Source of the DNA: Pseudomonas versuta
Lineage (GTDB): Bacteria > Pseudomonadota > Gammaproteobacteria > Pseudomonadales > Pseudomonadaceae
Direction: 5' to 3'
Assembly (NCBI RefSeq): GCF_001294575.1
Contig: NZ_CP012676.1
Location: forward strand, 3,052,001 to 3,116,000
DNA: 64,000 nt
The translations under genes were made by a program, and so were the position numbers. Under the pieces are notes generated by a model. That model saw nothing but the letters and a program-made list of their open reading frames with translations, was not told the origin of the DNA and searched no databases. Below are positions 9,110 through 18,963 of the stretch, in pieces (positions within the stretch are counted from its first letter, which is position 1; each line of letters opens with the position of its first letter).

Positions 9110-10021
9110 ATGCGCTTACGCCATATCGAAGTGATTCAGGCCATCTTGCAAACAGGCAGTCTCGAGCATGCTGGCGAGTTGTTGCAATTGCCAGTGGCCA
9201 CTCTCAGTTCCACGCTGCATGACGCCGAGCAACAGCTCGGTTTCATGTTGTTTGCCAGCGTACGCGGACGCTTGCAAGCCAGCCGCGAAACCCTTCTGCT
9301 GCAACCCCTCGCCAATCAGCTGTATCTGGACTTCGAGCCGCTGCGCCGGTGTGCCGACGCCTTGCGCCAGCATCAGGAGCCTGTATTGCGCGTGGCCTGT
9401 AGCGAAACCCTGGCCCAGACCCTGCTGCCCTTCAGCATTGCGTTACTCAGACGCCGTTTTGCCGATACACCCACGAGCCTGAGCAGCGCGCCCTGCGCCG
9501 AAATCGCTCGCCGCTTGTTAATGGAGGAGTGTGATGTCGGCTTCAGCCTGCATCCGGCAGAACTGCCGGGCATCGAATGCCTCAAGCTGACGCAAGGCAA
9601 AGTGCAGTTACTGGCGCCCCACGGCTGGTTGGCACCCAAGCAAAAGTACATAGGCCTGCAAGATCTGGCTGGCCAGGCAATGATTGGGCTGCAACACCAT
9701 GACCCGCTGAGCCGCGTACTGGACAGCAAGCTGCAAGCCTTGCGTCCGGCACCCGTGGTGCAGATTCAGGTACAGAATTATCAGATGATGCGCAGCATGG
9801 TGGAGGCTGGTGAAGGGCTGGCGCTGGTCGACCCGTTTACAGCCGCGGGCGCCAAAGCCGGCGGGCTGGATGTGTGTCCACTCTCGCCTGCGATCGCTGT
9901 GACGCTGTATGCGCTGACACGCAAGGACTCGCAGCCAGGCCCCGCGTTTCAGGCGTTGTTCGATATCGTGCGGCACAAGGCCGAGGCCTTACTGGCTGAT
10001 CAGGGTGTGTTGGCGCTGTAG
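9110..10021 (+). CDS. LysR-family transcriptional regulator, orphan
   Basis: 303 residues. The N-terminal helix-turn-helix (VIQAILQTGSLEHAGELLQL, then LHDAEQQLGFMLF) matches the LysR type although it is degenerate at the usual SQPA/S position (PVATLSS). The effector domain spans about 90-290. It has no obvious divergent partner: the upstream neighbour is the small gene on the same strand and the downstream acetyltransferase is convergent. Regulon unknown. Confidence 0.85.
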   Translation: MRLRHIEVIQAILQTGSLEHAGELLQLPVATLSSTLHDAEQQLGFMLFASVRGRLQASRETLLLQPLANQLYLDFEPLRRCADALRQHQEPVLRVACSETLAQTLLPFSIALLRRRFADTPTSLSSAPCAEIARRLLMEECDVGFSLHPAELPGIECLKLTQGKVQLLAPHGWLAPKQKYIGLQDLAGQAMIGLQHHDPLSRVLDSKLQALRPAPVVQIQVQNYQMMRSMVEAGEGLALVDPFTAAGAKAGGLDVCPLSPAIAVTLYALTRKDSQPGPAFQALFDIVRHKAEALLADQGVLAL

Positions 10022-10027
10022 GTTGCC

Positions 10028-10070
10028 TGCAGGAGCGGGGTTGCTCGCGACAGCATCGCCTGCTCCTGCA
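10028..10070. repeat. single REP-like palindrome
   Basis: TGCAGGAGC at 10028-10036 is complementary to GCTCCTGCA at 10062-10070 and encloses a 'GGTTGCTCGCGACAGCATCGCC' type core typical of Pseudomonas REP sequences. It sits between the convergent LysR and acetyltransferase genes and may end both transcripts. Confidence 0.7.
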
Positions 10071-10073
10071 ACC

Positions 10074-10646
10074 TCAGCAGCGATTTTCAAACAACAGGTA
10101 CCAGAAAATCGCCACCTCGCTGGTCTGCGGGTCAATCCCGCGATAACGCAGATGATCGATCCCCCCCACCTGATACCCACAACGTTCATACAGCCGGCAG
10201 GCGCCGATGTTGTTGTTCTGGGTTTCGAGCATGATGCCCGGCAGATTTTTCTTCAGGCTCCAGAACTTGACCACGTCCAGTAATGACTTGGCCACCCCAT
10301 GGCGACGGGCACCAGCGGCGACAGCCAGCTCATCCACATGGGCAAAACCATTCCAGTTGGTGCTGACCACAACATGTCCGACCGGCTGTTTATCCAGATA
10401 CGCCATGAAGATCGCGCTATCAGGCGCGCCCAGATAGCTTGCGAATTCGTCCGGGTCGATCCCGTAGCATTTGCGGTACGGCGTGACCATATCCAAAGGC
10501 CAGTGCTCGACCTTTTTATGCAGGTCGGCACGGGCATAGGCATTCACTTCAAAGCTGAAATCAGTGCCCCACACGTAGGGAGCAAAACCGTCATCAGCCA
10601 AACGCACAGAGACTTCCGGGTCCTTTGGATTCATAACCAGGTACAT
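10074..10646 (-). CDS. GNAT family N-acetyltransferase
   Basis: 190 residues. A GNAT domain occupies about 70-165: FMAYLDKQPVGHVVV, then HVDELAVAAGARRHGVAKSL where the acetyl-CoA pyrophosphate loop is GARRHGVA (R/Q-x-x-G-x-G/A variant), then ETQNNNIGACRLYERCGY, the usual C-terminal motif. Overall closest to the streptothricin-acetyltransferase-like GNAT group, which does not prove antibiotic resistance. It is 44 bp downstream of dnaQ on the same strand and could be the last gene of the rnhA-dnaQ transcript. Substrate unknown. Confidence 0.83.
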   Translation of the reverse strand: MYLVMNPKDPEVSVRLADDGFAPYVWGTDFSFEVNAYARADLHKKVEHWPLDMVTPYRKCYGIDPDEFASYLGAPDSAIFMAYLDKQPVGHVVVSTNWNGFAHVDELAVAAGARRHGVAKSLLDVVKFWSLKKNLPGIMLETQNNNIGACRLYERCGYQVGGIDHLRYRGIDPQTSEVAIFWYLLFENRC

Positions 10647-10690
10647 GAAAAATCCTTATTCGCGGGCAATATCCCCGGCGTCAATCTGAA

Positions 10691-11449
10691 CTATTGCAGG
10701 GTCTGTCCTTTGGCTTCGAGGAGCTGGGTCCACAACGAAGGCCCACCTGCGGATTTGGCAATAGCTTCAAGCCGCGCCGCATGCTCGGCGAGGTCGCTTT
10801 CACTTGCACGAATAATCCGTCCTGGCTGGCGGTCCGCTGATAAACGGCGGATTTCGCTGGCCTGATTGCCTGAGCCTTCGCCGGAACCATTGCCGTCAGA
10901 TGCATTACCGGCCAGCGACAGGCTTGTCTGGCCACCGGTCATGGTCAGGTAAACGTCTGCCAGAATCTCGGAGTCGAGCAGTGCGCCGTGCAGTTCGCGA
11001 CCCGAGTTGTCGACGCCATAGCGTTTGCACAAGGCATCCAGACTATTGCGTTGCCCCGGGTGACGCGCTCGCGCCATCGCCAGGGTATCGAGGATGGTGC
11101 AGTGGCGGGTAATGTCGGCGCGGTCGGTCTGCCCGATCAGGGCAAATTCATTATTCAGAAAGCCGACGTCAAACGCGGCGTTATGAATGATCAGTTGCGC
11201 GCCTGTGATGAAGTCAAAAAACTCATCAGCGACTTCTGCAAAGCGGGGCTTGCCCACCAGAAACTCGTTGGTAATGCCGTGAACGCCAATTGCGCCCTCG
11301 TCACTCTCACGATCAGGTTGCAGATACACGTGAAAATGCCGACCGGTCAGACGGCGGCCCATCAACTCGACGCAACCGATCTCGATTACCCGGTGGCCAT
11401 CGGTAACCGGCATACCGGTAGTTTCAGTATCGAGTACAACACTACGCAT
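10691..11449 (-). CDS. dnaQ: DNA polymerase III epsilon subunit (3'-5' proofreading exonuclease)
   Basis: 252 residues. The DEDDh exonuclease motifs are present: [10 protein letters not shown] (D7, E9), [11 protein letters not shown] (ExoII aspartate) and the ExoIII region [19 protein letters not shown] with the catalytic histidine and aspartate. After residue about 185 follows a linker (rich in Gly, Ser, Asn) and a short C-terminal segment that binds the alpha subunit. Its start codon overlaps the 3' end of rnhA by 8 bp, giving the rnhA-dnaQ operon; in E. coli the same two genes are adjacent but divergent. Confidence 0.95.
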   Translation of the reverse strand: MRSVVLDTETTGMPVTDGHRVIEIGCVELMGRRLTGRHFHVYLQPDRESDEGAIGVHGITNEFLVGKPRFAEVADEFFDFITGAQLIIHNAAFDVGFLNNEFALIGQTDRADITRHCTILDTLAMARARHPGQRNSLDALCKRYGVDNSGRELHGALLDSEILADVYLTMTGGQTSLSLAGNASDGNGSGEGSGNQASEIRRLSADRQPGRIIRASESDLAEHAARLEAIAKSAGGPSLWTQLLEAKGQTLQ

Positions 11450-11894
11450 GCTTGATGCCCCTCATTTCGTCCACCCCGCGATTGGCCAGCTGGTCTGCAC
11501 GTTCGTTGCCGTAATGGCCGATATGCCCGCGTACCCACTGCCATTTCACGGTGTGACGATTGACTTGCTCATCGAGCAACTTCCACAGGTCGGCGTTTTT
11601 AACCGGCTCTTTGGCGGCTGTTTTCCAGCCCCGTTTTTTCCAGTTGACCATCCACTCGGTGATGCCTTTCATCACGTACTGCGAGTCAGTCACCAGCAAC
11701 ACTTCACAGGGACGCTTGAGTTCTTCAAGACCACGAATCGCAGCCATCAGCTCCATGCGATTGTTGGTGGTAGCGGGCTCGCCGCCCCACAGCTCTTTTT
11801 CAACACCCTGGCAGACCAGCAAGGCACCCCAGCCGCCCGGGCCAGGATTGCCCTTGCAGGCACCATCGGTGAACATCTCAACGCTATCGCTCAT
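11442..11894 (-). CDS. rnhA: ribonuclease HI
   Basis: 150 residues, close to the 155 of E. coli RNase HI. All four catalytic carboxylates are in place at the same numbers as in E. coli: D10 ([15 protein letters not shown]), E48 (NRMELMA), D70 (VTDSQYV) and D134 (NERADQLA), with H124 in RGHIGH. It degrades the RNA strand of RNA:DNA hybrids in the cytosol. It overlaps dnaQ by 8 bp and is 85 bp downstream of the methyltransferase gene on the same strand. Confidence 0.97.
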   Translation of the reverse strand: MSDSVEMFTDGACKGNPGPGGWGALLVCQGVEKELWGGEPATTNNRMELMAAIRGLEELKRPCEVLLVTDSQYVMKGITEWMVNWKKRGWKTAAKEPVKNADLWKLLDEQVNRHTVKWQWVRGHIGHYGNERADQLANRGVDEMRGIKHA

Positions 11895-11979
11895 TACAAA
11901 CTATCCAGAAAAGGCTGCCCTGGCCTGCCAATCAAGGATCAGCAGCACCTGAGGCCGGGTGAACCCGGCCTGACATTAA

Positions 11980-12738
11980 TTAAGGTTCAGTGTGACGCCG
12001 ATTGACCTTGGCCATTTGCAAGGGAATCAGCTTGCCCATTGGTTCTCTGCGCATTGGGTTGACGGGACGCAAGCCCACTACCATTTTGCGCGCGACCAAT
12101 ACATAGAAGGCGCCGCCGGCCAATTGCCAGCTACCGGCCTTGCGCTCCCAGCCAGAAAATCGGCTTTGCCACGCTTTGGAGGCGAGCGGCGGACGATAGC
12201 ACCCAAAGCGGCGTTTCTCCAGCGCAAAGCCCAGCAGGTTCAGCCAGTCGGCCACCCGCGAAGGTGAGATGCAACGGGCCTTGCCAAGAGCATCTTTGGC
12301 GAAAACATGGCGCAATCCCCAACTGCTCCAGGGGTTGATACCTACAATCAACAAATGCCCGCCGGGACGCACGCTACTGGCCGCTTCTCGCAGCAGACCG
12401 TGGGGCGACAGACAGAAATCCAGGCCATGCTGCAATACCACGACATCGGCAGCGTGCTCACATAAAGGCCAGGCCTGCTCTTCACAAATGATTTCGACCC
12501 CTGGCAGCGGAGCCCCAAGACGGACGTTGCGTTGCACTTGCGGTGCCTTGGGTGGGGTGTCTGCGCCTGGGCCGTAGTGCACCAGATAGCCGCCGAAATA
12601 GCGCCCCAGTTCCTCCTCGAGTACCCGCTGCTCGTCGTTAAGCAGCATTTGTCCAAGGGGGCCGGACAACCATTCACGCGCCGAACTGATCAGCGCCAGC
12701 CACTCAGGGTCTGCCTGAGCCAATGCTTTATCGGTCAT
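11980..12738 (-). CDS. class I SAM-dependent methyltransferase
   Basis: 252 residues. The methyltransferase core lies at about 80-150: [22 protein letters not shown] and [20 protein letters not shown] correspond to motifs II-III of type-11 methyltransferases, although the glycine-rich SAM loop (motif I) is weak. A homologue lies between gloB and rnhA in other pseudomonads. It is divergent from gloB with a 122-bp promoter region between the start codons. The methyl acceptor is unknown. Confidence 0.82.
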   Translation of the reverse strand: MTDKALAQADPEWLALISSAREWLSGPLGQMLLNDEQRVLEEELGRYFGGYLVHYGPGADTPPKAPQVQRNVRLGAPLPGVEIICEEQAWPLCEHAADVVVLQHGLDFCLSPHGLLREAASSVRPGGHLLIVGINPWSSWGLRHVFAKDALGKARCISPSRVADWLNLLGFALEKRRFGCYRPPLASKAWQSRFSGWERKAGSWQLAGGAFYVLVARKMVVGLRPVNPMRREPMGKLIPLQMAKVNRRHTEP

Positions 12739-12860
12739 TGCTCCTCCATCTCGCCATCTATCTATTACAAGACCCGGATCTGTTGCAGTTCATCGCGACT
12801 CGCCATGAAGCTGCAACAGACCCTAAGATGCGCCATTGTTTCGCACTTGGGAATTGCACC

Positions 12861-13640
12861 ATGTTACAGATCGACGCCCTGCCCGCCTTCAGCGACAACT
12901 ACATCTGGTTGTTACAGGACACGACTCACAAACGTTGTGCCGTGGTCGATCCGGGTGACGCCGCGCCTGTACTGGCCTGGCTGGCCCGGCACCCGGACTG
13001 GACTTTAAGCGACATTCTGGTGACCCATCACCACTTCGACCATGTGGGCGGTGTGGCTCAACTCCACGGGCACACTAATGCGAAGGTCTGGGGGCCGGCA
13101 CTGGAGGACATCCCGGCCCGACAAGTGGCACTCAACGACAACGATCAAATCGAAATCCTGGGCCTGAAGTTCGATGTGCTTCTCGTGCCCGGCCACACCC
13201 TGGGGCACATTGCCTATTACCACGCTGACCCGTCGGCGCCTTTATTACTGTGTGGCGACACCTTGTTTGCAGCAGGTTGCGGCCGGTTGTTCGAGGGCAC
13301 ACCCGAACAAATGCACCTGTCTCTGAGCCGGCTGGCCGCACTGCCCGGCCACACTGGCGTGTACTGCACCCATGAATATACGTTGAGCAATCTGCGCTTC
13401 GCCCAAGCGGTTGAACCTAACAACCCGGATATTGCGGCCAGGGTCACTCAAGTCACTGAATGGCGGGCAGAAGGTCGCATCAGTTTGCCATCAACTATTG
13501 CCCTCGAATTGCTCACAAATCCTTTCCTGCGGGTCAACGAAACATCGGTTAAAGAAAAAGCTGACGAGTGGAACTCCCGCGACAATGACTCGCCCGGTGC
13601 GGTCTTTGCCAGCCTGCGCAGCTGGAAAGATAAGTTCTAA
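12861..13640 (+). CDS. gloB: hydroxyacylglutathione hydrolase (glyoxalase II)
   Basis: 259 residues, normal length. A metallo-beta-lactamase fold enzyme that hydrolyses S-lactoylglutathione to lactate and glutathione, finishing methylglyoxal detoxification. The dinuclear metal motif THHHFDH is at residues 55-61, further ligands are in GHTLGH and the CGDTLF segment, and [13 protein letters not shown] contains the glutathione-contacting region. I choose the ATG at 12861 ([10 protein letters not shown]), the family N-terminus, with GGGAA upstream; the frame is open 138 bp further but would overlap the divergent methyltransferase start. Confidence 0.96.
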   Translation: MLQIDALPAFSDNYIWLLQDTTHKRCAVVDPGDAAPVLAWLARHPDWTLSDILVTHHHFDHVGGVAQLHGHTNAKVWGPALEDIPARQVALNDNDQIEILGLKFDVLLVPGHTLGHIAYYHADPSAPLLLCGDTLFAAGCGRLFEGTPEQMHLSLSRLAALPGHTGVYCTHEYTLSNLRFAQAVEPNNPDIAARVTQVTEWRAEGRISLPSTIALELLTNPFLRVNETSVKEKADEWNSRDNDSPGAVFASLRSWKDKF

Positions 13641-13738
13641 ACCGGGTCGCGGTTGGCACAAAAATTCTGAACAGTTGACCGCGCCCCCCCTGCTTTCTAG
13701 AATCCCCCGACATTTTTGCCTGAACTATCTTCTAGCCA

Positions 13739-15139
13739 ATGTCGTCATCTATAGGTAACTCCATCAATTCAGACACATTGACGCGCTTGGTAAAAGCCAT
13801 CGCGGTGGCCGCGTCCGCCATTCTCGCGGGCTGCCAATCCATGGATCATTCGGCACAGCCAACCGAACGCGCCAGCCTTAAAATCACCAAGCGTATCCCT
13901 CAGGAGCCGCTCTGGCTCAGTGAAAAACCTGGCCCTGTTGCCCCACAAGATGTGTGGGAACGGATGCGCCAGGGTTTCAAGTTGCAAGACGGTCAGAACG
14001 TTAATCCGCGCATTGAACAGCAACGCTTGTGGTTTGCCAGCAACCCGTCGTTTCTCGAAAACGCCGGAGAGCGCGGCAGCCTCTATATCCATTACATTGT
14101 TGAGCGTCTCGAAGAGCGCAACATGCCGCTGGAACTGGCACTGCTGCCAGCCATCGAAAGCGCCTACAACCCTATGGCGTATTCACACGCCAATGCAGTC
14201 GGACTCTGGCAGTTCATTCCTTCAACAGGCCGTTACTTCAATTTGCGTCAAACCCGCGCCTATGACGGGCGACGCGATATAACAGCATCCACCATCGCCG
14301 CACTCGACTACCTCAACCGCCTTCACGACATGTTCAACGGTGACTGGCTGCTGGCTCTGGCCGCGTATAACTCCGGCGAAGGCACCGTTAGCCGGGCCAT
14401 TGAACGTAACCAGAAACTCGGGTTGCCGACTGACTACTGGAACCTGCCCCTGCCGCAGGAAACCAAAGACTACGTCCCCAAATTACTGGCACTGTCCCAA
14501 GTGGTTCTGGCCCCCGAGGCCTATGGCATCAACCTGAACCCGATAGCCAACGAACCCTACTTCGAAGTAGTCGAAATCAAACAGTCCATGGACTTGTCAC
14601 GCGTGGCAGCGCTGGCCGAGATCGACGAAGACGAGATGTTCCAGCTAAACCCTGCCTACAAGCAGCGCGCCACCATCGATGGCCCCCAGCATTTACTGGT
14701 CCCCACTTCCAAAGCGCAACTGCTGACAGCCAGCCTGTCCAACCTCAACCAGGAAGAGCTGATCAGCCTGCGCCCTAAAAAGCCGGTATTTGACAACGTT
14801 GCAAGCGCTTCACCAGCCAGGCTTAACCGCAAGTACCGGGTCAAGAGTGGCGACAACCTGACGCTGATTGCCAAAGCCAACAAGGTCAATGCCAAAGACC
14901 TGCAGCACTGGAACAAACTAAGCGGCAATAACCTCAAGGTCGGCCAGATTCTGGTCATGCAGGACACACGCAAGCCAACAGGCAAAAAACCTACGCAATA
15001 CAAAGTCAAAAAAGGCGACTCGCTGTACATCGTTGCCAAGCGTTTCAACGTTGAAATGCAGCACCTCAAGCGCTGGAACCCGAGCAGCGCCAAAGCCCTT
15101 AAGCCAGGACAAATGCTGACGGTTTCCAAGCCTCGCTAA
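13739..15139 (+). CDS. mltD: membrane-bound lytic murein transglycosylase D, two LysM domains
   Basis: 466 residues. A signal sequence with lipobox (SAILAGC, lipid Cys32) anchors it to the outer membrane. The SLT/GH23 domain spans about 115-240; the catalytic glutamate is E140 in LLPAIESAYNP, followed by AVGLWQFIPSTGRYF. Two LysM peptidoglycan-binding repeats follow at about 362-405 (YRVKSGDNLTLIAKA) and 419-462 (YKVKKGDSLYIVAKR). It cleaves glycan strands to 1,6-anhydro ends during wall remodelling. It lies downstream of gloB on the same strand, as in E. coli and P. aeruginosa. Confidence 0.95.
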   Translation: MSSSIGNSINSDTLTRLVKAIAVAASAILAGCQSMDHSAQPTERASLKITKRIPQEPLWLSEKPGPVAPQDVWERMRQGFKLQDGQNVNPRIEQQRLWFASNPSFLENAGERGSLYIHYIVERLEERNMPLELALLPAIESAYNPMAYSHANAVGLWQFIPSTGRYFNLRQTRAYDGRRDITASTIAALDYLNRLHDMFNGDWLLALAAYNSGEGTVSRAIERNQKLGLPTDYWNLPLPQETKDYVPKLLALSQVVLAPEAYGINLNPIANEPYFEVVEIKQSMDLSRVAALAEIDEDEMFQLNPAYKQRATIDGPQHLLVPTSKAQLLTASLSNLNQEELISLRPKKPVFDNVASASPARLNRKYRVKSGDNLTLIAKANKVNAKDLQHWNKLSGNNLKVGQILVMQDTRKPTGKKPTQYKVKKGDSLYIVAKRFNVEMQHLKRWNPSSAKALKPGQMLTVSKPR

Positions 15140-15158
15140 ACACAGGCGGACAATACTG

Positions 15159-15202
15159 CGGGCAAGTTGTTTCCTACATAAATGTGAGAAACAACTTGCC
15201 CG
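15159..15202. terminator. strong hairpin between mltD and the peptide transporter operon
   Basis: A perfect 15-bp inverted repeat, CGGGCAAGTTGTTTC at 15159-15173 and its complement at 15188-15202, with a 14-nt loop. No U-tract follows on either strand, so it may be a factor-dependent or mRNA-stabilising end for mltD rather than a classic terminator. Confidence 0.55.
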
Positions 15203-15295
15203 TAGTGCTTTCCAGAGTGGCCTTTTTCCCGTAGATACAAGCTGTTACTGTACGGAAACCTTAAGCCCAACGCCTGGATCGGATCTCTTGCCTTG

Positions 15296-17125
15296 ATGCG
15301 ACCCCTCCTCCCGCTACTAATCAGCCTGGCCTTGAGCTTCCCCGCAAGCGCAACCCTGAGCGAAAGCCACGGTTATGCGCAGTTCGGCACCCTAAGGTAT
15401 CCGGCCACGTTTACCCATTTCGATTGGGTCAACCCTGATGCGCCTAAAGGCGGGACGCTCAAGGTCATGGCGTTTGGGACCTTCGACACGCTCAACCCCT
15501 ACACTTTCAAGGGCTCCAGCCCGGTGTCGACCGCAAATTTCCTGCAGTACGGGGTCAACGAGCTAAACGAAACCCTGATGGCAGGGACCGGCCAATATGC
15601 ACCATCCGGCGATGAGCCGACCTCCAGCTACGGGCTGATCGCGCAATCAGTGGAGTACAACGAAGACCGCAGCTGGGTCGTGTTCAACCTGCGCCCCGAA
15701 GCCCGTTTTCACGACGGCACGCCGATCACCGCCTACGACGTTGCATTTTCGTACAACCTGCTGCTCAAGGAGGGGCATCCGCAGTACCGGACCAACCTTC
15801 AGGAAGTGCAGCGCGTGGATATCCTCGGGCCCAAGCGCATTCGCTTCGTGTTCAAGCGCGCGGGCAACCCGTTACTGATCTTGCGCTTGGGCGAGCTACC
15901 AGTCCTGCCACAGCACTACTGGGTAAACCGCGACTTTAAGGCCACCACCTTCGAACCTCCGCTGGGCAGCGGGCCGTATCGCATCACCAAAGTCACACCC
16001 GGCCGGCAACTGGTGTTCGAGCACGTCAAAAACTGGTGGGGGGCCAACCTGCCGGTCAACCGCGGCAAATACAATTTCGACAGGGTTGAAGTGGAGTTCT
16101 ACCGCGACAGCGATGTTGCCTTCGAAGCATTCAAGGCGGGCGAGTTCGACATTTATATCGAACACCAGGCCAAGAACTGGGCCAATGGCTACAACTTCCC
16201 GGCAGTACGTCGGGGCGACGTGATCAAGACCGAAATCACTCACCAGATCCCGACGCAAACCCAGGGCCTGTTCATCAACAGCCGTCGCCCTGCTTTTGCG
16301 CAGGCCAAGGCCCGTGAGGCCCTGGGGCTCATGTTCGACTTTGAGTGGACCAACCGCACGCTGTTCAACGGCGCCTACAAGCGTGCCACCAGCTATTACC
16401 CCAACAGCGAGTTCTCGGCCAGCGGCATTCCACAGGGACATGAGTGGCTAATGCTCTCGCCCTGGCGCAGCCAGCTGCCCCCGCAACTGTTCAGTCAGGC
16501 CTTTGAGCTGTCGCAGACCGATGGCCGTGGTATTCCCCGGCACACCATGCGCCAAGCATTGGGTTTACTGGCTGAAGGTGGCTGGAAACTTTCAGGGCAG
16601 CGTCTGCTCGATAACGACGGCAAACCCTTACGGTTCGAAATACTGCTGGTAAACCCCAACCTTGAGCGCATCCTGCAACCCTATGTAGAGAACCTGGCCA
16701 GCATCGGCATCGATGCCCGGCTGCGCACCGTGGACCGCGCGCAATACAAGCAACGCCTGGATCAATTCGACTTCGACATGATCCTGATGACCCTGGATCA
16801 GACCTTGAGCCCCGGCCTTGAGCAGTGGCAGTACTTCCATTCCAGCCAGGCCAATGTCAAAGGCAGCAAGAACTATGCAGGCGTGGCGAACCCGGTGGTC
16901 GATAAACTGCTTGAACGATTGCTGGCAGCCCAGACACGCGAAGAACAACTGTCGGCAGGCCGGGCGCTGGATCGCGTTCTGCTGTGGCAGCACTACAGCA
17001 TTCCTAACTGGTATCTGAATTACCATCGCCTGGCGTACCGCAACCGGTTCGCCTTCGTGACTACGCCGCCCTACACCCTGGGCCTTAGCGCATGGTGGCT
17101 CAAGCCTACGGAGAAAAACCAATGA
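15296..17125 (+). CDS. nppA1: peptide ABC transporter substrate-binding protein 1
   Basis: 609 residues from the ATG at 15296 (a TTG immediately before is less likely). A signal peptide (MRPLLPLLISLALSFPASA) targets it to the periplasm. It is a family-5 solute-binding protein of the YejA subgroup: FDWVNPDAPKGGTLKVMAFG near the N-terminus and LRPEARFHDGTPITAYDVAFS are typical. The gene heads a five-gene operon equivalent to P. aeruginosa nppA1A2BCD, known for uptake of peptides and the peptidyl-nucleoside antibiotic pacidamycin, and to E. coli yejABEF (microcin C uptake). It overlaps the next binding-protein gene by 4 bp (ATGA). Confidence 0.9.
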   Translation: MRPLLPLLISLALSFPASATLSESHGYAQFGTLRYPATFTHFDWVNPDAPKGGTLKVMAFGTFDTLNPYTFKGSSPVSTANFLQYGVNELNETLMAGTGQYAPSGDEPTSSYGLIAQSVEYNEDRSWVVFNLRPEARFHDGTPITAYDVAFSYNLLLKEGHPQYRTNLQEVQRVDILGPKRIRFVFKRAGNPLLILRLGELPVLPQHYWVNRDFKATTFEPPLGSGPYRITKVTPGRQLVFEHVKNWWGANLPVNRGKYNFDRVEVEFYRDSDVAFEAFKAGEFDIYIEHQAKNWANGYNFPAVRRGDVIKTEITHQIPTQTQGLFINSRRPAFAQAKAREALGLMFDFEWTNRTLFNGAYKRATSYYPNSEFSASGIPQGHEWLMLSPWRSQLPPQLFSQAFELSQTDGRGIPRHTMRQALGLLAEGGWKLSGQRLLDNDGKPLRFEILLVNPNLERILQPYVENLASIGIDARLRTVDRAQYKQRLDQFDFDMILMTLDQTLSPGLEQWQYFHSSQANVKGSKNYAGVANPVVDKLLERLLAAQTREEQLSAGRALDRVLLWQHYSIPNWYLNYHRLAYRNRFAFVTTPPYTLGLSAWWLKPTEKNQ

Positions 17126-18963
17126 TGCCTTTGCGTACGCTGCTCAAACCTCTGACAGGCCTGTTGCTGGCCAGCCTTGCCTGCGCGGCACTGGCGGCCC
17201 CGCAACATGCATTGACGCTCTACGATGAACCACCCAAATATCCGGCCGGCTTCAAGCATGTCGATTACGTCAATCCGGACGCCCCCAAGGGCGGCACCTT
17301 CCGAAAGTCGGCACTGGGTACGTTTGACAGCCTTAACCCCTTTATCAACAAAGGCGTTCCGGCCGACGACATTGAGCTGACCTTTGACACCCTGACCCGC
17401 CAAACCCTGGATGAACCCTTTACGGCCTATGGCCTGATCGCCGAAAAAATCGAAAAGGCTCCGGACAACAGCTGGGTGCGTTTTTACCTGCGTCCCGAAG
17501 CCAGATTCAATGACGGTCACCCGATTCGCGCCGAAGACGTGGTGTTCAGCTTCGACACCCTGATGAAAAATGGCTCGCCGCTGTACAAGGGGTACTACAG
17601 CGATGTTGACCAGGCCATCGCGGAAAACCCGCTGCAAGTGAAGTTCACGTTCAAGCACAACAAGAACCGTGAATTGCCGCTTATTCTGGGTCAACTTCCC
17701 ATTCTTCCCAAACATTGGTGGGAAAACCGCGACTTCGGCAAGGGTAATCTGGAAATTCCGGTAGGCAGCGGTCCCTATACCATCACCGAGATCAAGCCCG
17801 GGCGCTCTATTCGGTATGAAAGGAACAAGAACTACTGGGGCAAGGACCTGCCGATCAATAAAGGGCTGTACAACTTCGATACGATTACCGTCGATTATTT
17901 CCGCGACAACAGCGTGGCCTTTGAAGCACTCAAGGCCGGGCAGTTTGATTACTGGCTCGAGATCAGCGCCAAAAATTGGGCCGGCGCCTACAACGGTCCG
18001 GCATTCACCCAAGGCCGTCTGAAAAAAGAAGAAATTCGCAACCACAACCCCACAGGCATGCAAGGTTTTGTCTTCAACTTGCGCAAGCCAATGTTTCAGG
18101 ACGCGCGAGTGCGAGAGGCGCTAAGCCTGCTGTTCGATTTTGAGTGGGCCAACAAACAGTTATTCAGCGGCGCGTACGCACGTACCGGCAGTTATTTTGA
18201 AAACTCGGAAATGGCCGCAAAAGCACCGCCCACTGCCGAAGAGCTGGCTATTCTGGAGCCCTTGCGCGGCCAGATCCCCGACCAGGTGTTTACCGACGTG
18301 TTCAAGCCCGGCGTCACCGATGCCAGCGGCATGATTCGCGACCAGCAGCGGCGTGCCTATCAACTGTTGCAAGACGCCGGATGGCGCATCGTCGATGACA
18401 AGATGGTCGACGCCCAGGGCAAGCCGGTCAAAATCGAGTTTCTGCTGGCACAGACCGAGTTTGAGCGAATCCTGTTGCCTTACAAACGCAACCTCAGTGA
18501 CTTGGGCATCGACTTGCAAATCCGCCGGGTCGATCCTTCCCAGTACCTCAATCGCCTGCGCTCACGGGACTACGACATGATTGTCGGCAGTTTTCCGCAG
18601 TCCAGTTCCCCGGGCAGCGAGCAGCGTGAGTATTGGGAATCGCAAAGCGTCGACAAGCCCGGCAGCCGCAATTTCATAGGCCTCAAAGACCCGGCCATCG
18701 ATCAACTGACCGAGGGCCTGATCAATGCCGAGTCCCGGCAAAGCCTGATCAACCATGCCCGCGCACTGGATCGTGTCTTGCAATGGGGCTTCTACGTGAT
18801 CCCCAACTGGCACATCAAAACCTGGCGCGTGGCCTATTCAAACCATATTGGCCATCCCGCGGTTACCCCTATGTACGATATTGGTACCGCGACATGGTGG
18901 GTAAAACCTGACGCCAAACCCGTTACCCCCACTCAAACCGAAAGCGCAAACCTGGAGCCTTAA
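17122..18963 (+). CDS. nppA2: peptide ABC transporter substrate-binding protein 2
   Basis: 613 residues. Periplasmic family-5 binding protein with signal peptide (MMPLRTLLKPLTGLLLASLA). It is a clear tandem paralogue of the preceding gene: both have (D)YVNPDAPKGGTF and the LRPEARF-DG-PI segment, but the sequences have diverged and ligand preferences probably differ. The ATG at 17122 overlaps the upstream TGA, with GGAG 8 nt before it, so translation is coupled. yejB follows immediately after its stop codon. Confidence 0.9.
   Translation: MMPLRTLLKPLTGLLLASLACAALAAPQHALTLYDEPPKYPAGFKHVDYVNPDAPKGGTFRKSALGTFDSLNPFINKGVPADDIELTFDTLTRQTLDEPFTAYGLIAEKIEKAPDNSWVRFYLRPEARFNDGHPIRAEDVVFSFDTLMKNGSPLYKGYYSDVDQAIAENPLQVKFTFKHNKNRELPLILGQLPILPKHWWENRDFGKGNLEIPVGSGPYTITEIKPGRSIRYERNKNYWGKDLPINKGLYNFDTITVDYFRDNSVAFEALKAGQFDYWLEISAKNWAGAYNGPAFTQGRLKKEEIRNHNPTGMQGFVFNLRKPMFQDARVREALSLLFDFEWANKQLFSGAYARTGSYFENSEMAAKAPPTAEELAILEPLRGQIPDQVFTDVFKPGVTDASGMIRDQQRRAYQLLQDAGWRIVDDKMVDAQGKPVKIEFLLAQTEFERILLPYKRNLSDLGIDLQIRRVDPSQYLNRLRSRDYDMIVGSFPQSSSPGSEQREYWESQSVDKPGSRNFIGLKDPAIDQLTEGLINAESRQSLINHARALDRVLQWGFYVIPNWHIKTWRVAYSNHIGHPAVTPMYDIGTATWWVKPDAKPVTPTQTESANLEP

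Noticed and set aside
15140..15295. Riboswitch before the peptide transporter operon
   Set aside because: Only the 15-bp stem is present; there is no conserved aptamer core or alternative structure that I recognise.
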